64,000 bases of DNA from Brevundimonas sp. GTDB taxonomy: Bacteria; Pseudomonadota; Alphaproteobacteria; Caulobacterales; Caulobacteraceae. Below the pieces are notes generated by a model. That model did no database searches. It saw only the letters and a list, made by a program, of their open reading frames with translations, and was not told the origin of the DNA. The translations under genes were made by a program, and so were the position numbers. This document shows, one piece after another, positions 54,301 through 61,139 of this stretch; position 1 is the stretch's first letter; each line of letters begins with the position of its first letter. Location of the stretch: positions 248,001-312,000 of the forward strand of contig NZ_JAHBYB010000003.1 in NCBI RefSeq assembly GCF_019636155.1, given 5' to 3'.

Positions 54301-54679
54301 CCTGAAGAGCTCGGGTCTGATCAACGAAGCGGGCAGCATCAGCACCCGCAACGCCTACAACTCGCCCGCGGTCACCACCTTTGACCTGCACCTGTCGCAG
54401 GAACTGCCGGCCTTCTTCCCCGGCGGCGCCCGCCTCGAGGCCTATATGGACATCGAGAACCTGGGCAATCTGCTGAACGACGAGTGGGGCGTGATCCAGC
54501 AGGTCGGCTTCCCCTACAACTCGACCAACGTCGGGGCGCTGAACTGCCAGCGCAGCACCTGCGCCGGTGGGGCGACTGGAAACTTCTACCAGTACAACAC
54601 CTTCACCAACCGCACCGCCTCGACCTTCAGCACCACCGCCGTCTGGCAGGTGAAGCTGGGCATGCGCTACCGCTTCTAA
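51362..54679 (+). CDS. TonB-dependent receptor, Oar-like, with N-terminal carboxypeptidase-regulatory domain
   Basis: An outer-membrane protein of 1105 residues. The signal peptide is cleaved near residue 24 (AVHAQ). A beta-sandwich regulatory domain follows (TTGGIRGQVFDAAGNAVAGA, about 27-105), then the plug (DVLVTGARSRG; FLVDGVRQGDDFG; VQYGSFTGGVVNSVTKSGG near 235) and a large barrel ending with the aromatic WQVKLGMRYRF. This is the plan of Oar-type receptors abundant in Caulobacterales; ligand unknown. No TonB-linked operon partners. Alternative ATG two codons on. A strong terminator follows. Confidence 0.93.
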   Translation: MFMKKLSCGVSLAAIALVSATAVHAQETTGGIRGQVFDAAGNAVAGASVTVLHQPSGTSSTTMTDQNGGYSVRNLRVGGPYVVTVQSAQGAGFSALPAVAIGSPASLDVFLNADEGVAVDDVLVTGARSRGTSPTANFNLNDLETQPSISRDIKDIVRTSAFATVDPSNVNALSIGGQNTRYNAFLVDGVRQGDDFGLNSNGYPTLNSPISMSVIQAVNVSVSPYDVQYGSFTGGVVNSVTKSGGNEFHGEVFWETTNDSLQGDTFSYTDFQTGQQFDRTLSGEFDEKTWGATLSGPIIRDRLFFLLSYEKYESVQPALTGPEGSGAPNPVPGVTQAMVDEVREIARTVYGYDAMDWSTDSITVTDEKWFGKLDWNISDRHRAVLSYQQTEGGDFRLGPNATTGAYPALALLSSSYYVNNNLRSTKAQLFSDWTDNFSTEFSVAYKEVEGITTNPGGDDFASFQVYIDDPTGSTPRPGGERSIRFGPDRSRHANSLTVDTTTYRFVANYDTGLGHRLMAGIEREEQDIFNLFVQVANAEYEFASIADFRNRIASSVGYSNAGTNVKSDAAASFGYAQNSLYVQDTWEANDVLTITLGLRADWYEMSDRPKLNPAFVSRFGFGNDTTLDGITIYQPRFGFNWRPAPGLTIYGGFGRYQGGSPNVWISNSYTNPGNLIGSFNCRISSNYSSNFANNFAVCPDASYLTNVDGLNVNPQVQAGVTSSANLGTGNINVIDPSFKTPSIWKTSLGFNKAFDLSRFGMGDGWDVTAEYVHSQLEDPIGWVDLNMLQTVNGQAPDGRPTYGPNGSSNRTQQVIMITNFKGGKTDQIALSLNKDWNEGWLEGLGFNLSYTYLDSTDPSAATSSTASSNYGNLIASDPNASVVSTSNYEIKHATKLRLSYSRAFFGDYRTRVGLFGQRRSGLPFSYTFGTSPATLFGENYTTQRQLFYVPQTDASGNVTATSDPLVRYGPTFDLAAFNAFLKSSGLINEAGSISTRNAYNSPAVTTFDLHLSQELPAFFPGGARLEAYMDIENLGNLLNDEWGVIQQVGFPYNSTNVGALNCQRSTCAGGATGNFYQYNTFTNRTASTFSTTAVWQVKLGMRYRF

Positions 54680-54700
54680 GCCTTATGGGCTGAAGAGGTT

Positions 54701-54735
54701 GGGGGCGGTTCCGCAAGGGACCGCCCCTTTTCTTT
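54701..54735 (+). terminator. intrinsic terminator of the TonB receptor gene
   Basis: GGGGCGGT and ACCGCCCC arms with a loop TCCGCAAGGG, then TTTTCTTTT. Located 22 bases after the stop codon. Confidence 0.9.
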
Positions 54736-54817
54736 TGCGCCGCCGCCGGTTGAATGGGGGGAACGGGATGGCTATCTGGCCCGCTCCCTCTCGGGACGCC
54801 GCAGGATCGAGACCGTC

Positions 54818-55798
54818 ATGAGCTTCATTCCCGCCGAATGGGCCCCGCACCGGGCCATGTGGGTCGGCTGGCCCAGCCACGCCGAACTGTGGGGGGACGA
54901 CCTGGAGGCCGCCCAGGCTGAGGTCGAGGCCCTGGTCCGCGCCCTGGCCGGGCCGGGGCGGGAACAGGTGCGGCTGCTGGTCGGGCACGACGACGCCCTG
55001 GCCGATGCGCGCGCGCGCTTTGACGGCGTGACCGGCGTCGAGGTCGTGCCGGGCCGGTTCGGCGACATCTGGCTGAGGGACACCGGGCCGATCTTCGGGG
55101 CGGGATCGGCGCGCGCCGCCGCCTTCCGCTTCAACGGCTGGGGCGGCAAATACGAACTGGAGCATGACGACGCGGTGGCCGACCAGATCGGCGCCCATGC
55201 CGGCGTTCCCCTGGACCGTCATGATTTCATCCTGGAAGGCGGCGCCCTGGACCACGACGGGGCCGGGACCATCCTGACCACCCGCCAGTGTCTGCTGAAC
55301 CCCAACCGCAATAGGGGCTGGACCGAGGGAGCGGCCGAAGACGCGCTGAAAGCGGCCCTGGGCGCGGCGCGGGTGGTGTGGCTGGGCGACGGCCTGCTGA
55401 ACGACCATACCGACGGCCATGTCGACAATCTGGCGCGGTTCGTGGCGCCGGGGGTGGTGGCCTGCCCCATCGCCTATGGTCCGAAGGACCCGAACGCCGA
55501 GGTCTATGACGCCACGGCCGCCGCCCTGTCGGCCGCCGGATTCCGCACCCTGCGCCTTCCCTCGCCCGGCCTGGTGGTGGACGAGGACGAGCGGCCGATC
55601 CCGGCCAGCCACATGAATTTCCTGATCGCCAACGGCGCCGTGATCGTGCCGACCTATGGCGACCAGACCGCCGCCCGCCTGGCCTGCGAGGCCCTGGCGA
55701 CCGTCTATCCCGATCGGGAGATCATCCCCCTGCCGTCGACCGCCATCCTGACCGGCGGCGGATCCTTCCACTGCATTTCCCAGCAGGAGCCGGGATGA
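54818..55798 (+). CDS. aguA: agmatine deiminase
   Basis: Converts agmatine to N-carbamoylputrescine and ammonia; 326 residues. Signatures of the guanidino-group modifying fold are FIPAEWAPHRAMWVGWPS at the start, FGDIWLRDTGPIF near 84-96, FILEGGALDHDG, NDHTDGHVDNLARF and the nucleophile Cys319 in GGGSFHCISQQEP at the end. Slightly shorter than the usual 340-370, but complete. The terminal A of its TGA is the first base of the left heptamer array, so the element was inserted at or has replaced sequence right after the stop. Confidence 0.95.
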   Translation: MSFIPAEWAPHRAMWVGWPSHAELWGDDLEAAQAEVEALVRALAGPGREQVRLLVGHDDALADARARFDGVTGVEVVPGRFGDIWLRDTGPIFGAGSARAAAFRFNGWGGKYELEHDDAVADQIGAHAGVPLDRHDFILEGGALDHDGAGTILTTRQCLLNPNRNRGWTEGAAEDALKAALGAARVVWLGDGLLNDHTDGHVDNLARFVAPGVVACPIAYGPKDPNAEVYDATAAALSAAGFRTLRLPSPGLVVDEDERPIPASHMNFLIANGAVIVPTYGDQTAARLACEALATVYPDREIIPLPSTAILTGGGSFHCISQQEPG

Positions 55799-55832
55799 GT
55801 GGCGAGTGGGGAGTGATTAGTGAATAGTGACG
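55798..55832 (+). repeat. left heptamer array of the S23 element
   Basis: Five direct AGTGNNN units with no spacers. The first two are GC-type (AGTGGCG, AGTGGGG), the rest AT-type. Confidence 0.85.
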
Positions 55833-55856
55833 GTTGCTGGCCATTGGGGGGTTCTG

Positions 55857-56252
55857 GTGACCGAGGGGGTGCGGAGCTATCGGGACTTGCAGGTCTGGAA
55901 GTCCGCCATGGACTGGACCGAGGCAGTTTACGAAGCCACGGCGCATTGGCCGGCCGACGAGCGTTTTGGCCTGATCAGTCAGGCGCGGCGGGCATCGGTT
56001 TCGGTGCCTTCCAACATCGCCGAAGGCTGTGCGCGGCAAAGCACGGGAGAATTCGTGCAGTTCCTGGGCATGGCCCGGGGTTCTTTGGCGGAGGCGGAGG
56101 CGGAGGCGGAGGCGGAGGCGCAACTGATTCTAGCCGGGCGCTTTGGATATACCGCCAGGCCCGACATCGAAGGCCTTCTGAGCGCCGCGGCCGAAATCAG
56201 CCGCATGCTCGTCGCGCTGATCGCATCACTCAAACGGAGGCAGAAATCATGA
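55857..56252 (+). CDS. four helix bundle protein (S23/IVP family)
   Basis: A 131-residue protein with the family plan: start [20 protein letters not shown], then [20 protein letters not shown] near 55 and a helix [15 protein letters not shown]. These match the four helix bundle/23S rRNA intervening sequence protein family, also structurally related to the Avd accessory protein of diversity-generating retroelements. The GTG at 55857 has a G-rich site upstream; GTG 55827 (inside the left array) and GTG 55869 are alternatives. Five GCGGAG units (56088-56117) add about six residues (Ala-Glu repeats) to helix 3. Biochemical role unknown; RNA binding is suspected for the family. Confidence 0.85.
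   Translation: MTEGVRSYRDLQVWKSAMDWTEAVYEATAHWPADERFGLISQARRASVSVPSNIAEGCARQSTGEFVQFLGMARGSLAEAEAEAEAEAQLILAGRFGYTARPDIEGLLSAAAEISRMLVALIASLKRRQKS
56088..56117 (+). repeat. GCGGAG x5 hexanucleotide microsatellite within the S23 gene
   Basis: Five perfect in-frame 6-base units encoding (Ala-Glu)5 where family members have about two such pairs. Unit length keeps the frame, so copy-number change would alter helix length without frameshift. Confidence 0.85.
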
Positions 56253-56258
56253 TGCCTC

Positions 56259-56286
56259 AATCACTTACCACTAATCACTTATCACT
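56259..56286 (-). repeat. right heptamer array of the S23 element
   Basis: Four NNNCACT units with no spacers: AATCACT, TACCACT, AATCACT, TATCACT. The last base touches the aguB ATG, leaving aguB without a conventional Shine-Dalgarno sequence. Confidence 0.85.
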
Positions 56287-57153
56287 ATGACACGCACTCT
56301 TTCCGTCGCGGCCCTCCAGACCTCCTATGGCGAGGACATCCAGGCCAATATCGACAAGACCATCGCCCTGATCCGCCAAGCGGCGGCCCAGGGCGCCCAG
56401 GTCATCCTGCCCAGCGAACTGTTCCAGGGACCGTATTTCTGCGTCAGCCAAGAGGAGCACTGGTTCGCCCACGCCTATGAATGGCGCGAGCATCCGTGCG
56501 TGACCCAGCTGGCGCCGGTGGCCAGGGAGCTGGGCGTGGCCATTCCGGTCTCGATCTTCGAGCGGGCGGGGCCGCAGTATTACAACAGCCTGGTCATGCT
56601 GGACGCCGACGGTGAGGCCCTGGGCGTCTATCGCAAGAGCCATATTCCGGACGGGCCGGGGTATCAGGAAAAATACTATTTCCGGCCGGGCGATACGGGC
56701 TTCAAGGTCTGGAACACCCGCTTCGGCCGGGTCGGCGTCGGCATCTGCTGGGATCAGTGGTACCCCGAGACGGCGCGCGCCATGATGCTGATGGGGGCCG
56801 AGGTGCTGATGTATCCCACCGCCATCGGCACCGAGCCGCATGACGACAGCCTGGACACCGCCGAACCGTGGCGCCGCGCCATGCAGGGCCACGCCGTGTC
56901 CAACGTCGTGCCGGTGGTCGGCGCCAACCGCATCGGGCATGAACAGGTGACGGCGGCGGGCCAGACCTTCTATGGCCACTCCTTCATCGCCGATCATCGG
57001 GGCGACCTGGTGCAAAGCCTCGGCCGGGATCAGGAAGGGGTGCTGGTTCACAGCTTCGACCTGGACTTCCTGGACCGGCACCGCGCCGCCTGGGGCTTCT
57101 TCCGCGACCGCCGCACGGACCTTTACGGCCCGCTGATGGGGCCTGGGCGCTGA
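56287..57153 (+). CDS. aguB: N-carbamoylputrescine amidase
   Basis: Nitrilase-superfamily enzyme completing agmatine-to-putrescine conversion; 288 residues. The Glu-Lys-Cys triad is Glu44 (LPSELFQGP), Lys117 (VYRKSHIPDGPG) and Cys154 (GVGICWDQWYPE). The length and DGPGYQEKYYF are typical of AguB. Its ATG directly follows the right heptamer array of the inserted element, so its ribosome-binding region has been replaced by repeat sequence. Confidence 0.95.
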   Translation: MTRTLSVAALQTSYGEDIQANIDKTIALIRQAAAQGAQVILPSELFQGPYFCVSQEEHWFAHAYEWREHPCVTQLAPVARELGVAIPVSIFERAGPQYYNSLVMLDADGEALGVYRKSHIPDGPGYQEKYYFRPGDTGFKVWNTRFGRVGVGICWDQWYPETARAMMLMGAEVLMYPTAIGTEPHDDSLDTAEPWRRAMQGHAVSNVVPVVGANRIGHEQVTAAGQTFYGHSFIADHRGDLVQSLGRDQEGVLVHSFDLDFLDRHRAAWGFFRDRRTDLYGPLMGPGR

Positions 57154-57163
57154 GCGTCAGGAC

Positions 57164-57622
57164 ATGGGAACCACCCTCTACATCGACGCCGACGCCTGTC
57201 CGGTGAAGGAGGAGATCTATCGGGTGGCGCGCCGCTGTGGGCTGAAGGTCTTCGTGGTCTCCAACGCCTGGATCAACGTCCCGCGCGAGCCTCTGATCGA
57301 ACAGGTGGTGGTGGACGCGGGGTCCGACGTCGCCGACGACTGGATCGCCGAACGCGCCGGGGTCGGCGATGTGGCGATCACCAGCGACATCCCCCTGGCC
57401 GACCGCTGCCTGAAGGCGGGGGCCCAGGCGATCCGGCCCAACGGCCAGGTTTTCAGCGCGGACTCCATCGGCTCGGCCCTGGCCGGGCGGATGATCGGCG
57501 AGCACCTGAGGTCGGTCGGGGCGGTCACCGGCGGGCCGCCGCCGTTCGCCGCCGCCGACCGGTCGCGCTTTCTCCAGGCCCTGGACGCGGCGGTGGTGCG
57601 GGCGCTGAGGGCCGCGCCATGA
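57164..57622 (+). CDS. YaiI/YqxD family protein (DUF188)
   Basis: A 152-residue PIN-like protein of the DUF188 family: IDADACPVKEEIYRVARR at 7-24, VVVDAGSDVADDWI, AITSDIPLADRCLKAGA and FSADSIGSALAGR. The conserved acids suggest a nuclease-like metal site, but activity is not established. Its TGA overlaps the arfB start by four bases, hinting at a link to RNA or translation quality control. Confidence 0.9.
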   Translation: MGTTLYIDADACPVKEEIYRVARRCGLKVFVVSNAWINVPREPLIEQVVVDAGSDVADDWIAERAGVGDVAITSDIPLADRCLKAGAQAIRPNGQVFSADSIGSALAGRMIGEHLRSVGAVTGGPPPFAAADRSRFLQALDAAVVRALRAAP

Positions 57623-58020
57623 TCGCCGTGCCCGAGGAGGAGCTGGAGTTCCGCTTCTACCGCGCCGGGGGACCGGGCGGGCAGAACGTCAACAAGGTCG
57701 CCACGGCGGTGCAGATGCGGTTCGACGCGCGCGGCTCGCCCAGCCTGAGCGAGCCGGTCAAGGCGCGGCTGCTGAAACTGGCGGGGTCGCGGGCCACGGC
57801 GGACGGGGTGATCCTGATCAACGCCGTGCGGTTCCGCACCCAGGAACGGAACCGGGCCGACGCCGTCGAACGGCTTCAGGCCCTGCTGGACAAGGCCGCC
57901 GTGGCGCCGACCTTCCGCGTGCCGACCCGGCCCACCCGCGCCTCGAAGGAGCGCCGGCTGGAGGCCAAGTCGCGCCGGTCGGGCGTCAAGAGCGGCCGGG
58001 GCCGGCCGGACCTGGATTAG
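57619..58020 (+). CDS. arfB: alternative ribosome-rescue peptidyl-tRNA hydrolase
   Basis: ArfB (YaeJ-type) factor, 133 residues, releasing peptides from ribosomes stalled at mRNA ends. The catalytic GGQ (residues 20-22) lies in RAGGPGGQNVNKV. The basic C-terminal tail (KERRLEAKSRRSGVKSGRGR) inserts in the mRNA channel, which separates it from canonical release factors. Coupled to yaiI by ATGA. Confidence 0.94.
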   Translation: MIAVPEEELEFRFYRAGGPGGQNVNKVATAVQMRFDARGSPSLSEPVKARLLKLAGSRATADGVILINAVRFRTQERNRADAVERLQALLDKAAVAPTFRVPTRPTRASKERRLEAKSRRSGVKSGRGRPDLD

Positions 58021-58039
58021 GTCCGATCAGGGGCGCCCC

Positions 58040-58175
58040 GTCTCCTCCCCGTCGCGCAGCGATGGGGAGGTGGAACGGCGGCGCAGCCGACGAGACGGAG
58101 GGGGTCTGTCTTGGTGTCGTGAAGAACCCCTCCACCGCCTTCGGCGGTCCCCCTCCCCATGAATGGGGAGGAGAC
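58040..58175. mobile_element. palindromic MITE-like element C (11-bp perfect terminal inverted repeats)
   Basis: GTCTCCTCCCC (58040-58050) and GGGGAGGAGAC (58165-58175) are perfect inverted ends of a 136-base unit without ORF. Its right part is the CCCCTCC-GCGG repeat seen at 29374 and 32151. Located between convergent arfB and the YgjP gene. Confidence 0.6.
58126..58173. repeat. CCCCTCC-GCGG dispersed repeat, copy 3
   Basis: CCCCTCCACCGCCTTCGGCGG followed by TCCCCCTCCCCATGAATGGG; here part of the larger element C. Copy 2 at 32151 shares the first half almost exactly. Confidence 0.5.
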
Positions 58176-58207
58176 AATGCTTCCTCCGCAAGGGAAAAAG
58201 TGAGTCT

Positions 58208-58933
58208 TCAGCGGCCGACGGCGTGCAGGGCGGCGCCGTGGTCGCGCAGCCATCGGCGATGGGGGCGGTGGTCGCCGATCAGCCGCTGGACCACCGACCA
58301 GTAGGCGGGGCTGTGGTCGGCGTGGACCAGATGGGCCACCTCGTGCGCGGCCAGATAGTCCAGCACCGCCGGCGGGGCCATGACCACGCGCCAGGAATAG
58401 CGGATGGTCCGGTTGTGGGGGCTGCAGCTGCCCCAGCGCGACCGGGCGTCGGCGATGGACAGCCGGACCGGCCTCTGACCCAGGGCCTTCAGGTGGACGT
58501 CGGTGCGTTCGGTCAGGGCCTGGCGCGCCAGCCGCTTCATCAGGTTCTCGACCCGGCGGGCGTAGGCCTCGCCCTCGCCGCCCGAAAGGATGACCGGCCC
58601 CTGGTCGGTCTGGACCAGGCGCGCCGCACCGGCGCCGCCGGTCGCTTCCAGCCGCACCGGCCGGCCGTGCAGCAGGATCGTCTGACCCGGCGCCAGGGGC
58701 GAGGCGGCGGGACGGGCCGCCAGACGTTCGGAAATCCAGATCGCCTTCTGCCGGGCGAAGGCCACCCCGTCGCTCAGCCGCCGTTCGCTGGGCGCCGTGA
58801 CCACCGCCTCTCCGGCTCGGGCGTCGATGCGGATCGAGACACGCCGCGCCCGCCGGTTGACCGACAGCCGCAGGGTCAGGGGTTCCGCCGTCAGGCCGTC
58901 AAGCCGCAGCCGCTGGCCGTGCTGATAGGCCAC
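58208..58933 (-). CDS. YgjP-like (M48/DUF45) metallopeptidase family protein
   Basis: A 241-residue protein with the zinc motif HEVAHLVHADHSPAYW near residue 200 (HExxH plus the downstream His) and the preceding RWGSCSPHNRTIRYSWRV, the DUF45 signature. Predicted soluble zincin, substrate unknown. The GTG at 58933 has an excellent GAGGAGG site 6 bases upstream. It overlaps the 3' end of the phaZ gene by 35 bases in another frame, so translation is probably coupled. Confidence 0.9.
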   Translation of the reverse strand: MAYQHGQRLRLDGLTAEPLTLRLSVNRRARRVSIRIDARAGEAVVTAPSERRLSDGVAFARQKAIWISERLAARPAASPLAPGQTILLHGRPVRLEATGGAGAARLVQTDQGPVILSGGEGEAYARRVENLMKRLARQALTERTDVHLKALGQRPVRLSIADARSRWGSCSPHNRTIRYSWRVVMAPPAVLDYLAAHEVAHLVHADHSPAYWSVVQRLIGDHRPHRRWLRDHGAALHAVGR

Positions 58934-60182
58934 CGGCGGCCTCCTCGTTGCGGGCGATGAAGTCGCGCACGCGGGGATAGATCTCGTCGCGGAAGCGGCG
59001 GCCGTTGAACACGCCGTAGTGGCCCACGCCCGGCTGGACATAGAGTTCGCGCCGGTCGTCGGGGATGTTGGGCGTCAGGCCATGCGCCGCCTGGGTCTGG
59101 CCGACGCCGGAGATGTCGTCCATCTCGCCCTCGACCGTCATCAGGCCGATGTCGGTGATGGCGGCCAGGTCCACCGGGCGGCCACGATGCTCCAACAGGC
59201 CGCGCGGCAGCAGGTGCTGCTGGAAGACGATGTCGATGGTCTGGAGGTAGAATTCCTCGGTCAGGTCCAGGACCGACAGGTATTCGTCATAGAATTCCGC
59301 ATGCTTCTGGGCGCTGTCGCCGTCGCCGGCGACCAGGTCCTGGAAATAGCGCCCGTGGGCGTCGACGTGCTTGTCCTCGTTCATCGACATGAAGCTGTAG
59401 AGCTGGACGAAGCCCGGATAGACCCGCCGTCCCGCGCCCGGATAGGGCAGGGGGGTGGTGTGGATCATGTTCGACTTGAACCAGGCGAAGGGCCGGTCCT
59501 CGGCCAGCTGGTTGGTCACGGTCGGCGACAGGCGGGCGTCGATCGGCGAGCCCATGAAGGTCATGGAGGCGGGCCGGCTGGGGTCGTCGTCCCGGGCCAT
59601 CAGGGCGCAGGCGGCCAGGACCGGCGGCCCCGGCTGGCAGACGCCCACGACGTGGGCGCCGGGGCCTATGCGCGCCAGCATGGTCCGGATGTGGTCGATA
59701 TAGTCGTGGAAGTCGAAACGGCCTTCCAGCATCGGCACGTTGCGGGCGTTCTCCCAGTCGGTGACATAGACGTCGTGGTCCTGAAGGAAGGTCTCGACCG
59801 TGCCGCGCAGCAGGGTGGCGTAATGGCCCGACAGGGGGGCGACGATCAGGACGGCGGGAGCCGCCGTCGGCTTGCCCGCCTTCTTCAGATCGGCCGGATT
59901 GCGCACGAAACGCAACAGCCGGCACCAGGGCGAGGACCAGGCCACGCGCTGGGTGGTGCGCACCGGCCTGCCGTCGATCTGGATCGAGTCCAGCCGCCAA
60001 TCCGGCTTGCCGTAGCGCCGGGTCAGGTTCTCGAACAGCTCGGCCGAGGCGTAGGCTGTGCGGCCGATCGCCGTTTCCGCCCAGGGATTGAGGGGAGAGG
60101 TCCAGAACTGCCGCGCCATCTGCGCGCCGATCCGGAAGGGAGCCGCCGACTGATAGGCGAGCTCATGTAGGGAATAGAGCAT
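58899..60182 (-). CDS. phaZ: intracellular polyhydroxyalkanoate depolymerase
   Basis: A 427-residue enzyme degrading stored polyhydroxybutyrate. The nucleophile is the Cys in VVGVCQPGPPVLAAC (about residue 182), the variant lipase box of intracellular depolymerases; VLIVAPLSGHYATLLRGTVE and YVTDWENARNVP precede it, and PGVGHYGVFNGRRF near the end carries the catalytic His. No signal peptide. The TetR gene upstream on the same strand may be unrelated. Confidence 0.94.
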   Translation of the reverse strand: MLYSLHELAYQSAAPFRIGAQMARQFWTSPLNPWAETAIGRTAYASAELFENLTRRYGKPDWRLDSIQIDGRPVRTTQRVAWSSPWCRLLRFVRNPADLKKAGKPTAAPAVLIVAPLSGHYATLLRGTVETFLQDHDVYVTDWENARNVPMLEGRFDFHDYIDHIRTMLARIGPGAHVVGVCQPGPPVLAACALMARDDDPSRPASMTFMGSPIDARLSPTVTNQLAEDRPFAWFKSNMIHTTPLPYPGAGRRVYPGFVQLYSFMSMNEDKHVDAHGRYFQDLVAGDGDSAQKHAEFYDEYLSVLDLTEEFYLQTIDIVFQQHLLPRGLLEHRGRPVDLAAITDIGLMTVEGEMDDISGVGQTQAAHGLTPNIPDDRRELYVQPGVGHYGVFNGRRFRDEIYPRVRDFIARNEEAAGGLSARPAAAA

Positions 60183-60323
60183 GGAATCCTGTACGCGGCC
60201 CCCGCCGATGCTGCAGGGCAGCATAGAACGCTCCAGGGCGCAAAAGGATTATGAACACGGATGCGTCATCCGCGCCGCCGCGTTCCGGCCGCGGCGGGCC
60301 GGAACGGGCGTCGCGCGAAGGCG

Positions 60324-60962
60324 TCAGCGCGTCAGGTGACCGGCCAGGATGGCGTCGATCTGGGTCTTCAGGTGGGATTCCAGCTGGGCCAGGTCCCAGC
60401 CGTCATAGGCCGCGCGGCGGAAATTGCCGGTGAAGACCGTCCAGATCAGACCGCCCAGCAGGGTCACGTCGGCGTCCTGCTTCACCTCGCCGGAGGCCAC
60501 GCCTTCGCGCAAGACGGCGATGACCGAATCGATCAGCGGCTGGCTGAGCAGGCGGCTGCGGCGGTCGGCCTCGACCGGCTGGAACCACGAGCGGGCGATG
60601 GTCGCCTGCATCAGGGGCAGCTGGTCCAGCGAGCGGTGATAGCCGGCGGCCAGGGCCGCGGTCAGGCGTTCGGCCACGCGGCCGTCGCGCGGCGTGCCAC
60701 CCTGAAGGGCGGTCAGCAGGTCGCCCATCTCGTCGGCCAGGACGGTTTCGAACAGTTCGGCCTTGTCCTGGAAATTGGCGAAGACGGCGCCGGTGGACAT
60801 GCCGGCGCCCTTGGCGATGTCGCGGATGGTGGCGGCGTCATAGCCCCGCTCGGCGAACAGGGTGCGGGCGGCGTCCAGAACCTTGCCGCGGGTGCGGATC
60901 TTGGCGGCCTGACGACGGTTCAGGCGCGGTTCGCCGGGGACGGGGGAGGGGATGTCTCGCAT
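60324..60962 (-). CDS. TetR family transcriptional regulator
   Basis: A 212-residue regulator. The N-terminal helix-turn-helix domain is at about 20-68 (RGKVLDAARTLFAERGYDAATIRDIAKGAG cited in part: LDAARTLFAERGYDAATI; MSTGAVFANFQDKAELFE). The ligand domain is all-helical with the common WFQPVEADRRSRLL segment. Ligand and targets unknown; neighbours phaZ and a cation antiporter are candidates. A basic leader (RLNRRQAAKIRTRG) precedes the HTH. Confidence 0.92.
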   Translation of the reverse strand: MRDIPSPVPGEPRLNRRQAAKIRTRGKVLDAARTLFAERGYDAATIRDIAKGAGMSTGAVFANFQDKAELFETVLADEMGDLLTALQGGTPRDGRVAERLTAALAAGYHRSLDQLPLMQATIARSWFQPVEADRRSRLLSQPLIDSVIAVLREGVASGEVKQDADVTLLGGLIWTVFTGNFRRAAYDGWDLAQLESHLKTQIDAILAGHLTR

Positions 60963-61139
60963 GGGGAAAGCGTACTCGACTCGATTGGGCCGCCCGGCCG
61001 GGCCGTGCAGCGGTCACAGAGGGCTTTGAAGCGGTCGAAGAGGGGGAGGTCGACCGAGGGCCGGACAAAGATCACGGAACGATGACCAAATTGGGTCTTG
61101 TTCCTTGCCGGGAATTTAACCGGGACGATCGGTCGCGGC

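Larger units (their letters stand above)
55798..56286. mobile_element. heptamer-bounded element carrying an S23/four-helix-bundle gene
   Basis: A 489-base unit placed exactly between the aguA stop and the aguB ATG. The left array (55798-55832) is five units: AGTGGCG, AGTGGGG, AGTGATT, AGTGAAT, AGTGACG. The right array (56259-56286) is four inverted units whose complements are AGTGATA, AGTGATT, AGTGGTA, AGTGATT. Between them lies a four-helix-bundle (23S rRNA intervening-sequence protein) gene. An ORF-less relative lies at 7653-7759. Two agu genes that normally adjoin are thus separated. The mobile nature is inference from structure and position. Confidence 0.65.

Noticed and set aside
51293..54391. 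A minus-strand frame of over 1000 codons opposite the TonB receptor
   Set aside because: The plus strand encodes a full receptor with signal peptide and terminal aromatic motif; the antisense product has no recognisable domain.
55857..56252. S23 protein as part of a 23S rRNA intervening sequence or a diversity-generating retroelement
   Set aside because: No rRNA sequence surrounds it, and there is no reverse transcriptase or template/variable repeat in the window.
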